64,000 bases of DNA from Candidatus Omnitrophota bacterium (GTDB lineage Bacteria; Omnitrophota; Gorgyraeia; 2-02-FULL-51-18), in NCBI GenBank assembly GCA_022072175.1, contig JAJVIE010000003.1, positions 776,001 through 840,000 of the forward strand, in the 5' to 3' direction. The notes beneath the pieces were generated by a model. That model was not told the origin of the DNA, ran no database searches, and saw only the letters and a program-made list of their open reading frames with translations. Below are positions 1 through 8,605 of this stretch, in pieces (positions within the stretch are counted from its first letter, which is position 1; every line of letters starts with the position of its first letter). Both the position numbers and the translations under genes were made by a program.

Positions 1-597
1 CACGGACAAGGCCAGCTGCGGGATCCGCACTCCCTTGAGGTCCACGGCCAACGGGATACGGCGCATGACGCCGTCGATGTCGGGCTCGATATTGATGTGT
101 CCCGCCCCACGGGATGCGCGTGTCAGTTCGGGTAGCGAGGTCAGGAGCGTTCTTTCCCCCTCCCCCCTCAGCCCACCTTCGATGACCTCGGCCAGATAGA
201 CCTTGCCTGAACGGCGGATCGCCTCTTCGAGCGCGGCGTCCTTCTCGGGGGCGCTCGGTTCGCTGAAAACCACGTCGAACACGATGGCACTGGCACCCAT
301 GTCCGTCAGGGCCTGGATCAGAGTGGCATGCCAATCCCTCCCCCAAGGCCAACGACCGATCTTGGCGATGCTGTCATCGGAGATCTCGATGGCGACGATC
401 CGGGGGTCGGAAGGGCGAGCGTCCTTGAAATGAAAACGGTAGTCGTACAGAACGTACTCGAAACGCTTGAGGGCATCCGCGCTCATGAGGCCCAGCGTCG
501 CGGAGAGAGCGAGCACGGACAGCAGGGCGCGGGCGCGGTCCTGGTGCTCGACGGTGAACAACTCGAACAGTTTGCGGGGAAGCTGCAGGGCTTTCAC
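1..597 (-). CDS. CHASE2-domain sensor protein (5' part only)
   Basis: The first 199 codons are present and the gene runs off the left edge. After a basic start and a hydrophobic segment (LLSVLALSATLGLM), the protein reads into a CHASE2-type extracellular sensor: a YVLYDYRF motif, then IVAIEISDDSIAKIGRWPW, then IVFDVVFSEPS, then NIEPDIDGVMRRIPL. CHASE2 is a periplasmic ligand-sensing domain, commonly attached to adenylate/guanylate cyclases or kinases; the output domain lies outside the window. GTG at 597 is chosen because an in-frame TGA lies four codons upstream; no clear Shine-Dalgarno is seen. It lies 69 bp after a FecR-domain gene and is probably cotranscribed with it. The CHASE2 call is firm; the output type is unknown. 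Confidence 0.8.
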   Translation of the reverse strand, partial: MKALQLPRKLFELFTVEHQDRARALLSVLALSATLGLMSADALKRFEYVLYDYRFHFKDARPSDPRIVAIEISDDSIAKIGRWPWGRDWHATLIQALTDMGASAIVFDVVFSEPSAPEKDAALEEAIRRSGKVYLAEVIEGGLRGEGERTLLTSLPELTRASRGAGHINIEPDIDGVMRRIPLAVDLKGVRIPQLALSV

Positions 598-666
598 GGT
601 CCGGTCACGTCAGGGCGGGATACCGCCGGCGCGGTCCGTCTGAGAGCCGTGCCGGGGACGGTCGCA

Positions 667-1131
667 TCATTTCTTGCGGACGTTGACCTCGAACTTGGTA
701 CCGCGCACACCGACGATGGAGGTCGGTGTTTTGACACGGAACTTGGATTCGCCCTGGAGCTTTTCGGCCTGGACCAGGACACTGCCGACGTGGACGTCCA
801 GAAGCGTATTGCGGGTGCCCGTAGCCGGGTCGTGGGCCAATGCCTTGAACGTGAACTCGCTCTCCTTGCGCACAGTGACCTCACCGATCTTGCCCGAACC
901 GGACAGCTCCAACCGCACCAGGGAGTCCTGGCCGGTCTTCACGGAGTCACCCTCGGAGAGCGTCATGGCAGGGTCCAGCGGGATCCACTCGGTCGTGCCG
1001 GCCTTGAGGTACTTGGCCTCCCCACGGATCTCCAGGACCTTGGCCTCGCCCGGGGTCGTCACTTCGGCCAACGCCGGAGCGGTGGCCGTGACCAGATATC
1101 CGATCATGAGCGCGAAGGTCAGTTTCTTCAT
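667..1131 (-). CDS. FecR-domain secreted protein
   Basis: A 154-residue exported protein. Residues 1-22 are a classical signal peptide (MKKLTFALMIGYL..., ending APALA before EV). The rest is a FecR-type domain: GEAKVLEIRGEAKYL, then LSEGDSVKTGQDSLVRLEL, and the end motif TPTSIVGVRGTKFEV, where FecR proteins typically carry the A/G-VRGT-F signature. FecR domains occur in anti-sigma regulators and in stand-alone envelope proteins; with no sigma factor nearby and no cytoplasmic region, this is more likely a periplasmic partner of the CHASE2 protein downstream. ATG at 1131 is chosen because it begins the signal peptide; a longer in-frame TTG start at 1167 would put 12 non-signal residues in front. 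No Shine-Dalgarno is visible, and the promoter nearly abuts the ATG. Confidence 0.75.
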   Translation of the reverse strand: MKKLTFALMIGYLVTATAPALAEVTTPGEAKVLEIRGEAKYLKAGTTEWIPLDPAMTLSEGDSVKTGQDSLVRLELSGSGKIGEVTVRKESEFTFKALAHDPATGTRNTLLDVHVGSVLVQAEKLQGESKFRVKTPTSIVGVRGTKFEVNVRKK

Positions 1132-1138
1132 ATAAAAA

Positions 1139-1167
1139 AGTATACATAGCTTATTAAACAAAAGCAA
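1139..1167 (-). promoter_or_regulatory. Candidate sigma-70-type promoter of the FecR-CHASE2 unit
   Basis: On the minus strand TTGCTT (1167-1162) and TATACT (1144-1139) are separated by exactly 17 bp in an AT-rich patch. The -10 box ends only 7 nt before the ATG at 1131, so the transcript would start at or next to the initiation codon. A second TTGCTT lies at 1177-1172. Inferred from sequence only. Confidence 0.45.
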
Positions 1168-1211
1168 TGGTAAGCAATAATAGGCATTCCCCGGGAAGCG
1201 GGCCTCGGAGG

Positions 1212-2420
1212 CTACCGTACGCGGAGTCTATAAAACGAGCGTTTACCGACCTTTAGGATAGCTCCCTCGACCGGCTGGATCTGGGCTTTGGGATCGGAGA
1301 GGCGGGCGCCATTGAGCGTGACCCCTCCCTGTTGGATGAGACGGAAGGCCTCGCTCGAGCTTGAGACCGCGCCGGAACGCTTGACGAGCTCGGCCGCGCC
1401 GATCGAAGCCGCGGGAACTTGGAGATCGTCCGGGGTCTCGGGGATCTGACGTTCGCTAAAAACGCGCTCGAAATCTTCCCGCTGGGTGTTCGCCTGGTCT
1501 TGGCCGTAGAAATCCGCCACGATCCGCATCGCCAGTCTCAGCTTGGCTTCCTTGGGGTGCAGGCGACCTTGGCGCACGTCCTCGGCCACCTTGGTCCCGT
1601 CCTCGGCGGTCAACAGGTCGTAGTAGGTCGGCATCAGCGCGTCCGGGATCGACATGGCTTTGCCGAACATGTCCTTGGGGCTGTCGTTGACGGCGATGTA
1701 ATTGCCGAGGGACTTGGACATCTTCTGCGTTCCGTCCAGGCCCACCAGGAGCGGCAATGTCATGACCACCTGCGGCTGTTGACCGAAAGACCTCTGGAGG
1801 TTGCGACCGACCAGCAGGTTGAACTTCTGATCGTTGCCGCCGATCTCGACGTCGGCTTTGACGACGACGGAGTCGTAACCCTGCAGCAGCGGATAGATGA
1901 ATTCGCGGATCGAGATCGGCTGGTCCGCCTGCATGCGTTTCTCGAAGTCGTCCCGCTCGAGTAGACGCGCGACCGTGTACTGCGTACCCACGCTCTCGAG
2001 GAAGGTACGGAACATATCGGGCGCGAAGAACCAGTCGCTGTTGCGGACGATCTCGATCTTGGAGGGGTGTGGATCGAGGATGCGGAACGCCTGGTCCTGA
2101 TAGGTCTTGGCGTTCTTGGCGACCTCTTCCTTGCTGAGGGCCGGCCTGGTCTGCGTCTTGCCGGTGGGGTCCCCGATCATAGCCGTATAGTCGCCGATGA
2201 TGAACACGACCTTGTGGCCGAGGTCCTGGAACTGCCTGAGCTTGCGGAGGAGGACGGTGTGTCCGAGATGGATGTCCGGCGCGCTGGGGTCAAAACCGGC
2301 TTTGACCCTCAGCGGCCGTCCATTCTTGCGGGCTTCCTCAAGACGCTCGCCGAGCTCCCTCTCGGAGATGAGCTCGACGGCGTTCTTGCGGAGAAGAGCG
2401 AGCTCTTCCGGGCGCGCCAC
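1212..2420 (-). CDS. tyrS: Tyrosyl-tRNA synthetase
   Basis: Class I aminoacyl-tRNA synthetase, 402 residues, charging tRNA-Tyr in the cytoplasm. The HIGH-type motif HLGH is at residues 51-54, inside [13 protein letters not shown], and KMSKS at 233-237. A GGNDQKFN segment near 194 forms part of the tyrosine/ATP pocket. The C-terminal ~60 residues form an S4-like RNA-binding domain ([20 protein letters not shown]). It starts with GTG at 2420, 6 bp after the rpsA stop, with no clear Shine-Dalgarno in the gap, so translational coupling is likely. It is the last gene of the long rimP-to-tyrS series; only a short palindrome GCCTCCGAGGC without a U-run follows it. Confidence 0.95.
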   Translation of the reverse strand: MARPEELALLRKNAVELISERELGERLEEARKNGRPLRVKAGFDPSAPDIHLGHTVLLRKLRQFQDLGHKVVFIIGDYTAMIGDPTGKTQTRPALSKEEVAKNAKTYQDQAFRILDPHPSKIEIVRNSDWFFAPDMFRTFLESVGTQYTVARLLERDDFEKRMQADQPISIREFIYPLLQGYDSVVVKADVEIGGNDQKFNLLVGRNLQRSFGQQPQVVMTLPLLVGLDGTQKMSKSLGNYIAVNDSPKDMFGKAMSIPDALMPTYYDLLTAEDGTKVAEDVRQGRLHPKEAKLRLAMRIVADFYGQDQANTQREDFERVFSERQIPETPDDLQVPAASIGAAELVKRSGAVSSSSEAFRLIQQGGVTLNGARLSDPKAQIQPVEGAILKVGKRSFYRLRVR

Positions 2421-2426
2421 TGGTGA

Positions 2427-4043
2427 TTAGTGCTGCGGCACGCCTTTGGTGGAGAGCGCGATCTTGCGAGCGGGTACGTCGATCTTCAGGATCCGGGCGT
2501 ACAGCTGCTTACCGACCGGGAAGGTCGTCTCGAGCGTCTGTCCCACACCCTGATCGGTCTCGGAGACGTGGAGGAGACCCTCGACGTCCTTCTCGATCTC
2601 GACGAACACGCCGAAGCTGGCGACCTTGGTCACCTGTCCGGGCACCACCGAGCCGACGGTCAGCTTTGAGGCGATGGCTTCCCAGGGGTCCACGATCAAC
2701 TGCTTGAGACCCAGCGACAGCTTGTGGTTGGCGGGGTCGACATTGAGGACGACCGCCTCGATCTCCTGCCCCTTCTTGAGCACGTCCTTGGGGTGGTTGA
2801 TCTTGCGGGTCCACGACATGTCGGACACGTGGATCAGGCCGTCGATCCCCTCTTCGAGCTCGACGAAGGCGCCGAAATCGGTGAGGTTACGGACGATGCC
2901 CTTGACCTTCTGTCCCGACTTGTAGCGCTGATCGACGCCGGTCCAGGGGTTGGCCTCGGTCTGCTTGATGCCGAGCGAGATCTTCTCGTGCTCCTTGTCG
3001 ACGTTGAGCACCATGACCTCGACCGGATCGTTGGCCTTGAAGACCTCGGCCGGGTTGGTCACGCGCTTGGACCAGGAGATCTCGGACACGTGCACCAGAC
3101 CCTCGATGCCGCGCTCGAGCTCGACGAAGACGCCGTAAGGCACCACGTTGACGACACGGCCGCGGACGCGGGCGCCGACCGAGTACTTCTGGTCGACGTT
3201 GTTCCACGGGTTGGCCTCTTTCTGCTTGAGGCCGAGAGAGACCTTCTGGGTCTCCTTGTCGAACGAGAGCACCATGACCTCGACCTTGTCGCCGACCTTC
3301 AGGAGCTCCGAAGGATGGCTGATGCGGCCCCAGCTCATGTCGGTGATGTGCAGCAGACCGTCGATGCCCCCGAGGTTGATGAAGGCTCCGAAGTCCGTGA
3401 TGTTCTTGACCACACCCTTGCGCATACCGCCCACCTCGAGTTCCTCGAGCAGACGCGCCTTGCCCTCGGCCCTCTCCTTCTCGAGGAGGTCCTTGCGCGA
3501 GACGATGATGTTCTTGCGGCTGGGGTTGATCTTGACGATCTTGACCTGGATGGTCTGGCCGATCAGCGAGTTGAGACTGCCGAAGCCCTTGAGGAAGGCC
3601 AGCGACGCCGGCAGGAAGGCCTCGATGCCGATGTCGACCATGAGACCGCCCTTGACCTTGCGGGTCACGCGGCCGTCGGCGGTGTCGCCCTCGCCCCATT
3701 TGGAGACGACGCGGTCCCAGCCCTGGCTCTTCTCGGCCTTGCGCTTGGAGAGCACGACGCGGCCGTTCTCGTCCTCGGCGGCGTCGAGCATGACGTCGAC
3801 GACGCTGCCCTGCTGGAGCGACGCCAGATCATCGAACTCGTGCGCGGGGATGATCCCCTCGGACTTGAACCCGATGTCCACGATCACGTCCTTGGGGCTG
3901 ACCGAGATGACGCGGCCCTTGACCACTTGTCCGGACGAAAAGCTCCGGAACGTCATCTCATAATCGATGTCGAACCCGAGCGAAGAACGCTGATCGTCCT
4001 CGTCCGTGACGAAAAGCCTTGCGATACCCTGCTGTACTGCCAT
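2427..4043 (-). CDS. rpsA: Ribosomal protein S1 (six S1 domains)
   Basis: 30S protein S1, 538 residues from ATG 4043, which binds mRNA and helps initiation. Six S1/OB repeats can be read in order, each starting with a G-x-V-x-G-x-V-type strand: GQVVKGRVISV, GEGDTADGRVTRK, GGMRKGVVKNITDFGAF, GARVRGRVVNVVPYGVF, GQKVKGIVRNLTDFGAF and GSVVPGQVTKVASFGVF. Repeats 3 and 5 are the most canonical, with HITDMSWGR and HVSDMSWTRK. ATG 4043 is chosen because AGGAGG lies just upstream; an in-frame extension to 4109 would be read from a structured leader. The 132-bp gap after plsC holds three hairpins. The cmk-plsC-rpsA order fits the known association of cmk with rpsA. Confidence 0.95.
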   Translation of the reverse strand: MAVQQGIARLFVTDEDDQRSSLGFDIDYEMTFRSFSSGQVVKGRVISVSPKDVIVDIGFKSEGIIPAHEFDDLASLQQGSVVDVMLDAAEDENGRVVLSKRKAEKSQGWDRVVSKWGEGDTADGRVTRKVKGGLMVDIGIEAFLPASLAFLKGFGSLNSLIGQTIQVKIVKINPSRKNIIVSRKDLLEKERAEGKARLLEELEVGGMRKGVVKNITDFGAFINLGGIDGLLHITDMSWGRISHPSELLKVGDKVEVMVLSFDKETQKVSLGLKQKEANPWNNVDQKYSVGARVRGRVVNVVPYGVFVELERGIEGLVHVSEISWSKRVTNPAEVFKANDPVEVMVLNVDKEHEKISLGIKQTEANPWTGVDQRYKSGQKVKGIVRNLTDFGAFVELEEGIDGLIHVSDMSWTRKINHPKDVLKKGQEIEAVVLNVDPANHKLSLGLKQLIVDPWEAIASKLTVGSVVPGQVTKVASFGVFVEIEKDVEGLLHVSETDQGVGQTLETTFPVGKQLYARILKIDVPARKIALSTKGVPQH

Positions 4044-4057
4044 GACTTCCTCCTGAT

Positions 4058-4135
4058 GGTCCCGAGCGTGTCGGGACCTTTTGACCCGGTGGGGCGGCCC
4101 GGTTTTCACCGGTTCATCCGGGGGATGCCCCCGGA
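4058..4135 (-). promoter_or_regulatory. Three-hairpin leader upstream of rpsA
   Basis: Three consecutive inverted repeats lie between the plsC stop and the rpsA Shine-Dalgarno. In transcript order they are: TCCGGGGG/CCCCCGGA with a 3-nt loop (4135-4117); ACCGG/CCGGT-type 5-bp stem with a 4-nt loop (4112-4099); and GGTCCCGA/TCGGGACC with a 5-nt loop (4078-4058). The last stem ends about 5 nt before AGGAGG. No U-run follows any of them, so they are not ordinary terminators. In E. coli the rpsA translation-initiation region also has three hairpins and is repressed by S1 itself; an equivalent role here is an inference. Confidence 0.6.
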
Positions 4136-4175
4136 AAACCTGCCTCCATGTTCCGTCGTCAAACTTTGTGTCCTG

Positions 4176-4841
4176 CTAAACTTGGCGTGCCGACGCCTCC
4201 GTCCGGAGCCGCCGCACTTCGTCCATGATCCGATCGACCGTCGCTCGATATGGATCGGCCGATCCCGTGATCGCGGGATCTTCCGCGGGCCTGAACGGCC
4301 GACCGTAGCGGATATCCACTTTGGCCGGCCTGAAGAACTTGACCCCCTTCGGGAACGCGCGATACGTGCCTGAGATATACGCGGGCACCACCCACGCGGC
4401 GCTCTTCAACGCCAGGAAACCGACCCCGATCTCAGGGTCCTTAAGCTCGCCGTTCTCGGAGCGCGTGCCCTCGGGGAAAACAACCACGCAAGCCCCGTTC
4501 TTGAGCACGCGGATCAGCTCGCGCAGACTGCGCAGATCGTCCTTTTGGCTCTTGATCGGGAACGCCGAGATCGACCTTAGAACGAAGCCGACCACCGGCG
4601 CCTTGAATAGGTACTCCTTGGCCAGGAACGTGACCCGTCGACCGAGCGAGATGCCGATGATCGGCGGGTCCAGATAACTGGCGTGGTTCGGGGCGATGAT
4701 CACACCCTCCGTTCGGGGCAGTGCGTCCACAACGGACCCGTTACGGGAGCCGAACCAAAAGAAAAGCTTGTAGAGCGTATAAAGAACGATCTTGACCGTG
4801 TAATAGACCCAGGGTCTATCCGCGGAGCGGTTTTCCATCAC
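4176..4841 (-). CDS. plsC: 1-acyl-sn-glycerol-3-phosphate acyltransferase
   Basis: Membrane-associated acyltransferase of 221 residues, converting lysophosphatidic acid to phosphatidic acid. The catalytic HX4D motif is in NHASYLDP (about residues 53-60), and the glycerophosphate-binding motif is FPEGTRS (about 120-126). A hydrophobic N-terminal stretch (VYYTVKIVLYTLYKLFFWFG) probably anchors it to the inner membrane. GTG at 4841 or ATG at 4838 could start it; neither has a clear Shine-Dalgarno, and both lie within the end of cmk (26-bp overlap), suggesting coupled translation. It sits between cmk and rpsA in one operon. Confidence 0.9.
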   Translation of the reverse strand: MMENRSADRPWVYYTVKIVLYTLYKLFFWFGSRNGSVVDALPRTEGVIIAPNHASYLDPPIIGISLGRRVTFLAKEYLFKAPVVGFVLRSISAFPIKSQKDDLRSLRELIRVLKNGACVVVFPEGTRSENGELKDPEIGVGFLALKSAAWVVPAYISGTYRAFPKGVKFFRPAKVDIRYGRPFRPAEDPAITGSADPYRATVDRIMDEVRRLRTEASARQV

Positions 4842-5571
4842 GACCGTATCGGGATCTGGCGGATGAAACGAAGGAGGCGCCTTTTTGAGGGGCGGGGTTC
4901 TTCTTCGGATTTATTAGTTTTACAATTATATCCACCGTTTCATCGATTGTCAAATCCGATGTGTCGATGGCGATGGCGTCCTTAGCCTGCCTCAGAGGAC
5001 CCTCGGTCCGCCTGTAATCGGTCTTGTCGCGACGCCGGATGTCCCTGAGGACCTCCGCGAGCGTGGCCTTCTTGCCGGCGGCGGCCAGTTCACGCAGGCG
5101 ACGGCGAGCCCGGATCCGGTCGTTGGCCTTGAAGAAGAGCTTGAGGTCCGCGTCGGGGAAGACCACGGTGCCGATATCCCTCCCCTCCATCACGCCGCCG
5201 GAGCGGCGGCCCATCGCCTGTTGGAGACGGACCAGATGCCTGCGGATGACCGGCTCTTGAGCGACGTAGAAGACATTGCGGGTCAACTCCGGTTGGCGAA
5301 TGTCCCGCGTCACGTCCTTGCCATCCAGATAAACGCGCTGCTTGAGAGGATCCGTGCCCGCCAGTCGGATCCGCGCGCTCTTGGCCGCCCGGATGAGCGC
5401 GCGCTTATCGCTGAGATCGATGTTCAGTCGCATGGCCTTGAGCGTACAGGCGCGGTACATCGCCCCGGTGTCGATGAACGGCACCTTGAGGCGCTTGGCC
5501 AGCGCTTTGGCCGTCGAGGATTTGCCGCTGCCGGCCGGCCCGTCGATGGCGATGATGAGCTTGGGGGGCAT
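4816..5571 (-). CDS. cmk: Cytidylate kinase
   Basis: CMP/dCMP kinase of 251 residues. The N terminus reads IIAIDGPAGSGKSST, with the P-loop at about 11-18. Further motifs match the Cmk family: PFIDTGAMYRA near 34, the GRDIGTVVFPDADLK block near 132, and an RRDKTDYRRTEGPL substrate segment with SDLTIDETV near the C terminus. The last ~25 residues (KKNPAPQKGA...) extend beyond the usual family end and have no recognised function. GGAAGG precedes ATG 5571. It starts 1 bp after the tyrA stop and overlaps plsC. Confidence 0.93.
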   Translation of the reverse strand: MPPKLIIAIDGPAGSGKSSTAKALAKRLKVPFIDTGAMYRACTLKAMRLNIDLSDKRALIRAAKSARIRLAGTDPLKQRVYLDGKDVTRDIRQPELTRNVFYVAQEPVIRRHLVRLQQAMGRRSGGVMEGRDIGTVVFPDADLKLFFKANDRIRARRRLRELAAAGKKATLAEVLRDIRRRDKTDYRRTEGPLRQAKDAIAIDTSDLTIDETVDIIVKLINPKKNPAPQKGASFVSSARSRYGRDGKPLRG

Positions 5572-5572
5572 T

Positions 5573-6445
5573 TCAGCGCGCCTTCCGGGGCCGTTCCGGG
5601 CACAGTCGGCGCGAGACAGCGTTGGCTTCGCGGATCAAACGAACGAGCGCGCGTCGATCCGCCGAGGACAGGGCGCGGCGGAACTGTTCGAGGCTCCCGA
5701 CCATGCCCGTCAACTGACCCAGCGCATAAGGATTGGAGAGCAGGATGTCGGCCCACAGATCGGGGTCGCACTTGGAAAGCCGCGCCGCATCCCTGAAGGC
5801 CGGATTGTCGGCTGTCAGACCGAAACGCGTCAGCCGGCGCATCGCGGGATTGCGCATCAGAGCGCAGTCCGAGACGTGCTTGGCGTGGCTGGGTCCGGCG
5901 ACCCACTCGTCATGCTCGGCGGCGCTCAGCCTGTCGACGACGCGGCTGCCCAGCGCCCGCCAAAAGCCGGCGGCCCGACGGTCGCGGCCGATCACAAAAC
6001 ACGTCGCGCCCTCGAACAGGTCCGCGCTCGCCTCACCGCTCTCGAGCCCACGCTTGGCGGAACCGGCCATGGGATGGCACGGCACGAAGACACAGCGTCT
6101 CATGACCCTCGCGGCTGTCGATGCGATCCGCTTCTTGGAGCTGGCCACGTCCATGACCAAAGCGCCCTTGGACACGGCGCGGTCGACGGCGGCGAGCTGG
6201 GACAGGATCACCGGCACGGGAGCGCACAAGACGACGGCATCGGCGCCCGCAAGCGCGCTCCCCAGGTCCACCGTGGCCACATCGACGGCGCCGCAGCGCA
6301 CGGCCAGTCGGGCCGTGGACGGGCGGCGCACCACGCCGACGGTCAAACGCGCCAATCCCCTCTTCTTCACGGCCAACCCGACGGATCCGCCGATCAGCCC
6401 GACACCGACGATCACGAGCTTGCGGAAACGGGGTTTCGTCGTCAT
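5573..6445 (-). CDS. tyrA: Prephenate dehydrogenase family protein
   Basis: NAD(P)-dependent dehydrogenase of 290 residues in tyrosine synthesis: prephenate to 4-hydroxyphenylpyruvate, or arogenate to tyrosine. The Rossmann start is LVIVGVGLIGGSVGLAVKKRG (about 10-30). Other TyrA features are DVASSKKRI near 140 and the CHPMAGS segment (about 160-166), with HDEWVAGPSHAKHV further on. No ACT or chorismate mutase domain is attached, so this is the monofunctional form. It starts 4 bp after the aroF stop, within the pheA-hisC-aroF-tyrA series. Prephenate versus arogenate specificity cannot be told from the sequence. Confidence 0.88.
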   Translation of the reverse strand: MTTKPRFRKLVIVGVGLIGGSVGLAVKKRGLARLTVGVVRRPSTARLAVRCGAVDVATVDLGSALAGADAVVLCAPVPVILSQLAAVDRAVSKGALVMDVASSKKRIASTAARVMRRCVFVPCHPMAGSAKRGLESGEASADLFEGATCFVIGRDRRAAGFWRALGSRVVDRLSAAEHDEWVAGPSHAKHVSDCALMRNPAMRRLTRFGLTADNPAFRDAARLSKCDPDLWADILLSNPYALGQLTGMVGSLEQFRRALSSADRRALVRLIREANAVSRRLCPERPRKAR

Positions 6446-6449
6446 CGGA

Positions 6450-7466
6450 CTACAGCGAACGGCCCACCGCGCCGGCCAGCACGCGGAGCTCGTTCATCAG
6501 CTTTTCGAACTTGTGGGGCATGAGCGCCTGAGGCCCGTCGCACAGCGCCTTCTCCGGTTCGTCGTGCACCTCGATGATCAGACCGTCCGCGCCCACGGCC
6601 ACCGCGGCCTTGGACAACGGCGGGACATAATCCCAGATACCCGCGCAGTGGGACGGATCGATGATGACCGGCAGGTGCGAGAGCCTCTTGATCACGGGCA
6701 CCGCGCTGATGTCCAGCGTGAAGCGCGTGGCGTCCTCGAAGGTCCGGATACCCCGCTCACAGAGGATCACGTTGTGATTGCCCTCGGAGATCACGTACTC
6801 GGCCGACAGCAGGAAGTCCTTGATCGTGTTGGCCATACCGCGCTTCAGGAGGACCGGCTTCTTGGTCTTACCGACCTCCTTGAGCAGCTCGAAGTTCTGC
6901 ATATTGCGCGCGCCGATCTGGATGACGTCGGAGTATTTGAGGAAGAGCGGCAGGTCGCGGGCATCCATGATCTCGGTAACGATGGGCAGGCCGGACTCGC
7001 GCTTAGCCTCGAACAGGAACTTCATCCCCTTCTCGCGGTGACCCTGGAAAGAGTACGGTGAGGTTCGCGGCTTGAAAGCCCCGCCGCGCAGGACCTTGGC
7101 CCCGGCTTTCTTCACGAGACCCGCGATGTTGATGAGCCGCTCCTTGCCCTCGACGGTGCAGGGGCCGGCCATGACGACCAGCCTGTCACCGCCGACCTCG
7201 ACGCCGGGGGCGATCTTGATGATGGAGTTCTCCTTGCGGAACTCCCTGGAGACGAACTTGTAGGGCTTCTGGATCGGCACCACGCTCTCGACGCCCGGGA
7301 AGGCCTCGAACGGCGCCAGCCGCGCCTTGTCCTCCTCGCCGATGACGCCGATGATCGTGCGCTCTTCGCCCTCGGAGAGCATCGGCTTGAGGCCAAGCTC
7401 CTTGATCCGCTCGACGACGTGCGTGATCTCTCTTTTCTTGGCCTCCACCTTCATGACGATGATCAT
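6450..7466 (-). CDS. aroF: 3-deoxy-7-phosphoheptulonate (DAHP) synthase, type I-beta with N-terminal regulatory domain
   Basis: First enzyme of the shikimate pathway (phosphoenolpyruvate plus erythrose 4-phosphate), 338 residues. Residues 1-75 form a ferredoxin-like regulatory domain (MIIVMKVEAKKREITHVVERI), as in the Thermotoga-type enzymes that are feedback-inhibited by aromatic amino acids. The barrel domain follows: VVMAGPCTVEG, VLRGGAFKPRTSPYSFQG, QIGARNMQNFELLKEVG, PVLLKRGM, and DPSHCAG near the C terminus. A good AAGGAG lies before ATG 7466. The regulatory domain suggests allosteric inhibition by Tyr or Phe, which fits the linked tyrA and pheA. Confidence 0.94.
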   Translation of the reverse strand: MIIVMKVEAKKREITHVVERIKELGLKPMLSEGEERTIIGVIGEEDKARLAPFEAFPGVESVVPIQKPYKFVSREFRKENSIIKIAPGVEVGGDRLVVMAGPCTVEGKERLINIAGLVKKAGAKVLRGGAFKPRTSPYSFQGHREKGMKFLFEAKRESGLPIVTEIMDARDLPLFLKYSDVIQIGARNMQNFELLKEVGKTKKPVLLKRGMANTIKDFLLSAEYVISEGNHNVILCERGIRTFEDATRFTLDISAVPVIKRLSHLPVIIDPSHCAGIWDYVPPLSKAAVAVGADGLIIEVHDEPEKALCDGPQALMPHKFEKLMNELRVLAGAVGRSL

Positions 7467-7493
7467 TACGGTGGCTCCTTGTCCTTTTGCCGG

Positions 7494-8597
7494 CTAGCGG
7501 TCCAGAACGCCGCTGAGCGCGCCGACGAAGCGGCGGTTCTCGGCGGGCTTTCCCAGGGTGACCCGGATGAAGCGGGGCAGGCCCCAAGCCCCCATCGCGC
7601 GCACGATGACGCCTTTGCGGAGGAGGCTCTCGTACACCGGAGCGGCCTCTCGACCCAGGTCCACGAGCAGGAAATTGGTAGAGGTCTCGATCACCCTCAG
7701 ACCCATCCGCGTCAGGTCCCGGGTCACTTGCCTGCGCCCCTCCCGGACGGTCTTGAGAGAGCGTCTCAGGAAAACCCTGTCGTCCAGCGCGGCAGTAGCG
7801 CCGACCTGGGCGAGCAGGTTGACGTTGAAGGGCTCCCGGACCTTGTTGAGCGACCGGATGACCGCGGGCGAGGCCACACCGTAGCCCACGCGCAATCCTC
7901 CGAGACCGTAGGCCTTGGAAAAGGTGCGTGTCACAAGCAGGTTGTCATACCGGCCCAAGAGCGCCAGCGTGTCCGTGTAATCCTTGCGGTCCGCGGCGAA
8001 CTCGAAGTAGGCCTCGTCGATCACCACCAGAACGTGCTCGGGCATGCGATCCAGGAAGGACACAAGCTCCCTATTGGGCGGGTAGGTCCCCAGGGGGTTG
8101 TCGGGGTGGCCCAAGTACACGAGCCTTGTACGCGCGCTGACCGCCCGGGCCATCGCGCCCAGATCGTAGCGCAGGTCTTCCCTCACGGGTACGGACCTGA
8201 CGGTGATCTCCTCGGCCTGACAAGCGATCTCGTACACCGGGAAGGTCGGCTTGGCCAGCACGGCTTCCGTGCCGGGACCGCCGAAAGCCCGCGCAGCCAG
8301 CACCAGGACCTCGTCGGAACCGTTGCCGAAGATCAGCTGGTCCTCCGCGACCTTGAGACGGGCAGCGAGCTTGATCCGCAGATAGTGGCAGCCCCCTTCG
8401 GGATAACGGTGCATGCGCCGCAGGGCTTTTTTGATGGCGGCCTGGGCCTTGGGTGACGGCCCGAGCGCGTTCTCATTGGACGCCATTTTCACGGCATCGC
8501 TCACGCCGTACTGGCGCTGGAGCTCCTCGAGCGGCTTGCCCGGAACATAGACGTTGACCGCTTTCAGATGCGGCCGGAGGGTCCTGAAGTACTCCAC
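7494..8597 (-). CDS. hisC: HisC-type aminotransferase (histidinol-phosphate or aromatic)
   Basis: PLP-dependent class I/II aminotransferase, 367 residues. Motifs include KMASNENALGPSPKA near 37, GNGSDEVL near 91, YLGHPDNPLG near 161, and the PLP lysine K228 in TRTFSKAYGLGGLRVGYG. GTG 8597 is preferred because AGGGGG lies just upstream and the domain begins at once (VEYFRTLRPHLKAVNVYVPG); a longer frame to 8738 only overlaps pheA. By family it transfers the amino group to imidazole-acetol phosphate, but lying between pheA and aroF it may also or mainly make Phe and Tyr from their 2-oxo acids. No other his genes are present in the window. Confidence 0.88.
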   Translation of the reverse strand: MEYFRTLRPHLKAVNVYVPGKPLEELQRQYGVSDAVKMASNENALGPSPKAQAAIKKALRRMHRYPEGGCHYLRIKLAARLKVAEDQLIFGNGSDEVLVLAARAFGGPGTEAVLAKPTFPVYEIACQAEEITVRSVPVREDLRYDLGAMARAVSARTRLVYLGHPDNPLGTYPPNRELVSFLDRMPEHVLVVIDEAYFEFAADRKDYTDTLALLGRYDNLLVTRTFSKAYGLGGLRVGYGVASPAVIRSLNKVREPFNVNLLAQVGATAALDDRVFLRRSLKTVREGRRQVTRDLTRMGLRVIETSTNFLLVDLGREAAPVYESLLRKGVIVRAMGAWGLPRFIRVTLGKPAENRRFVGALSGVLDR

Positions 8598-8605
8598 GCG
8601 GCCCC

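Noticed and set aside
2724-4373. A 549-codon open frame on the plus strand
   Set aside because: Antisense to rpsA; the repeats in it merely mirror the S1 repeats.
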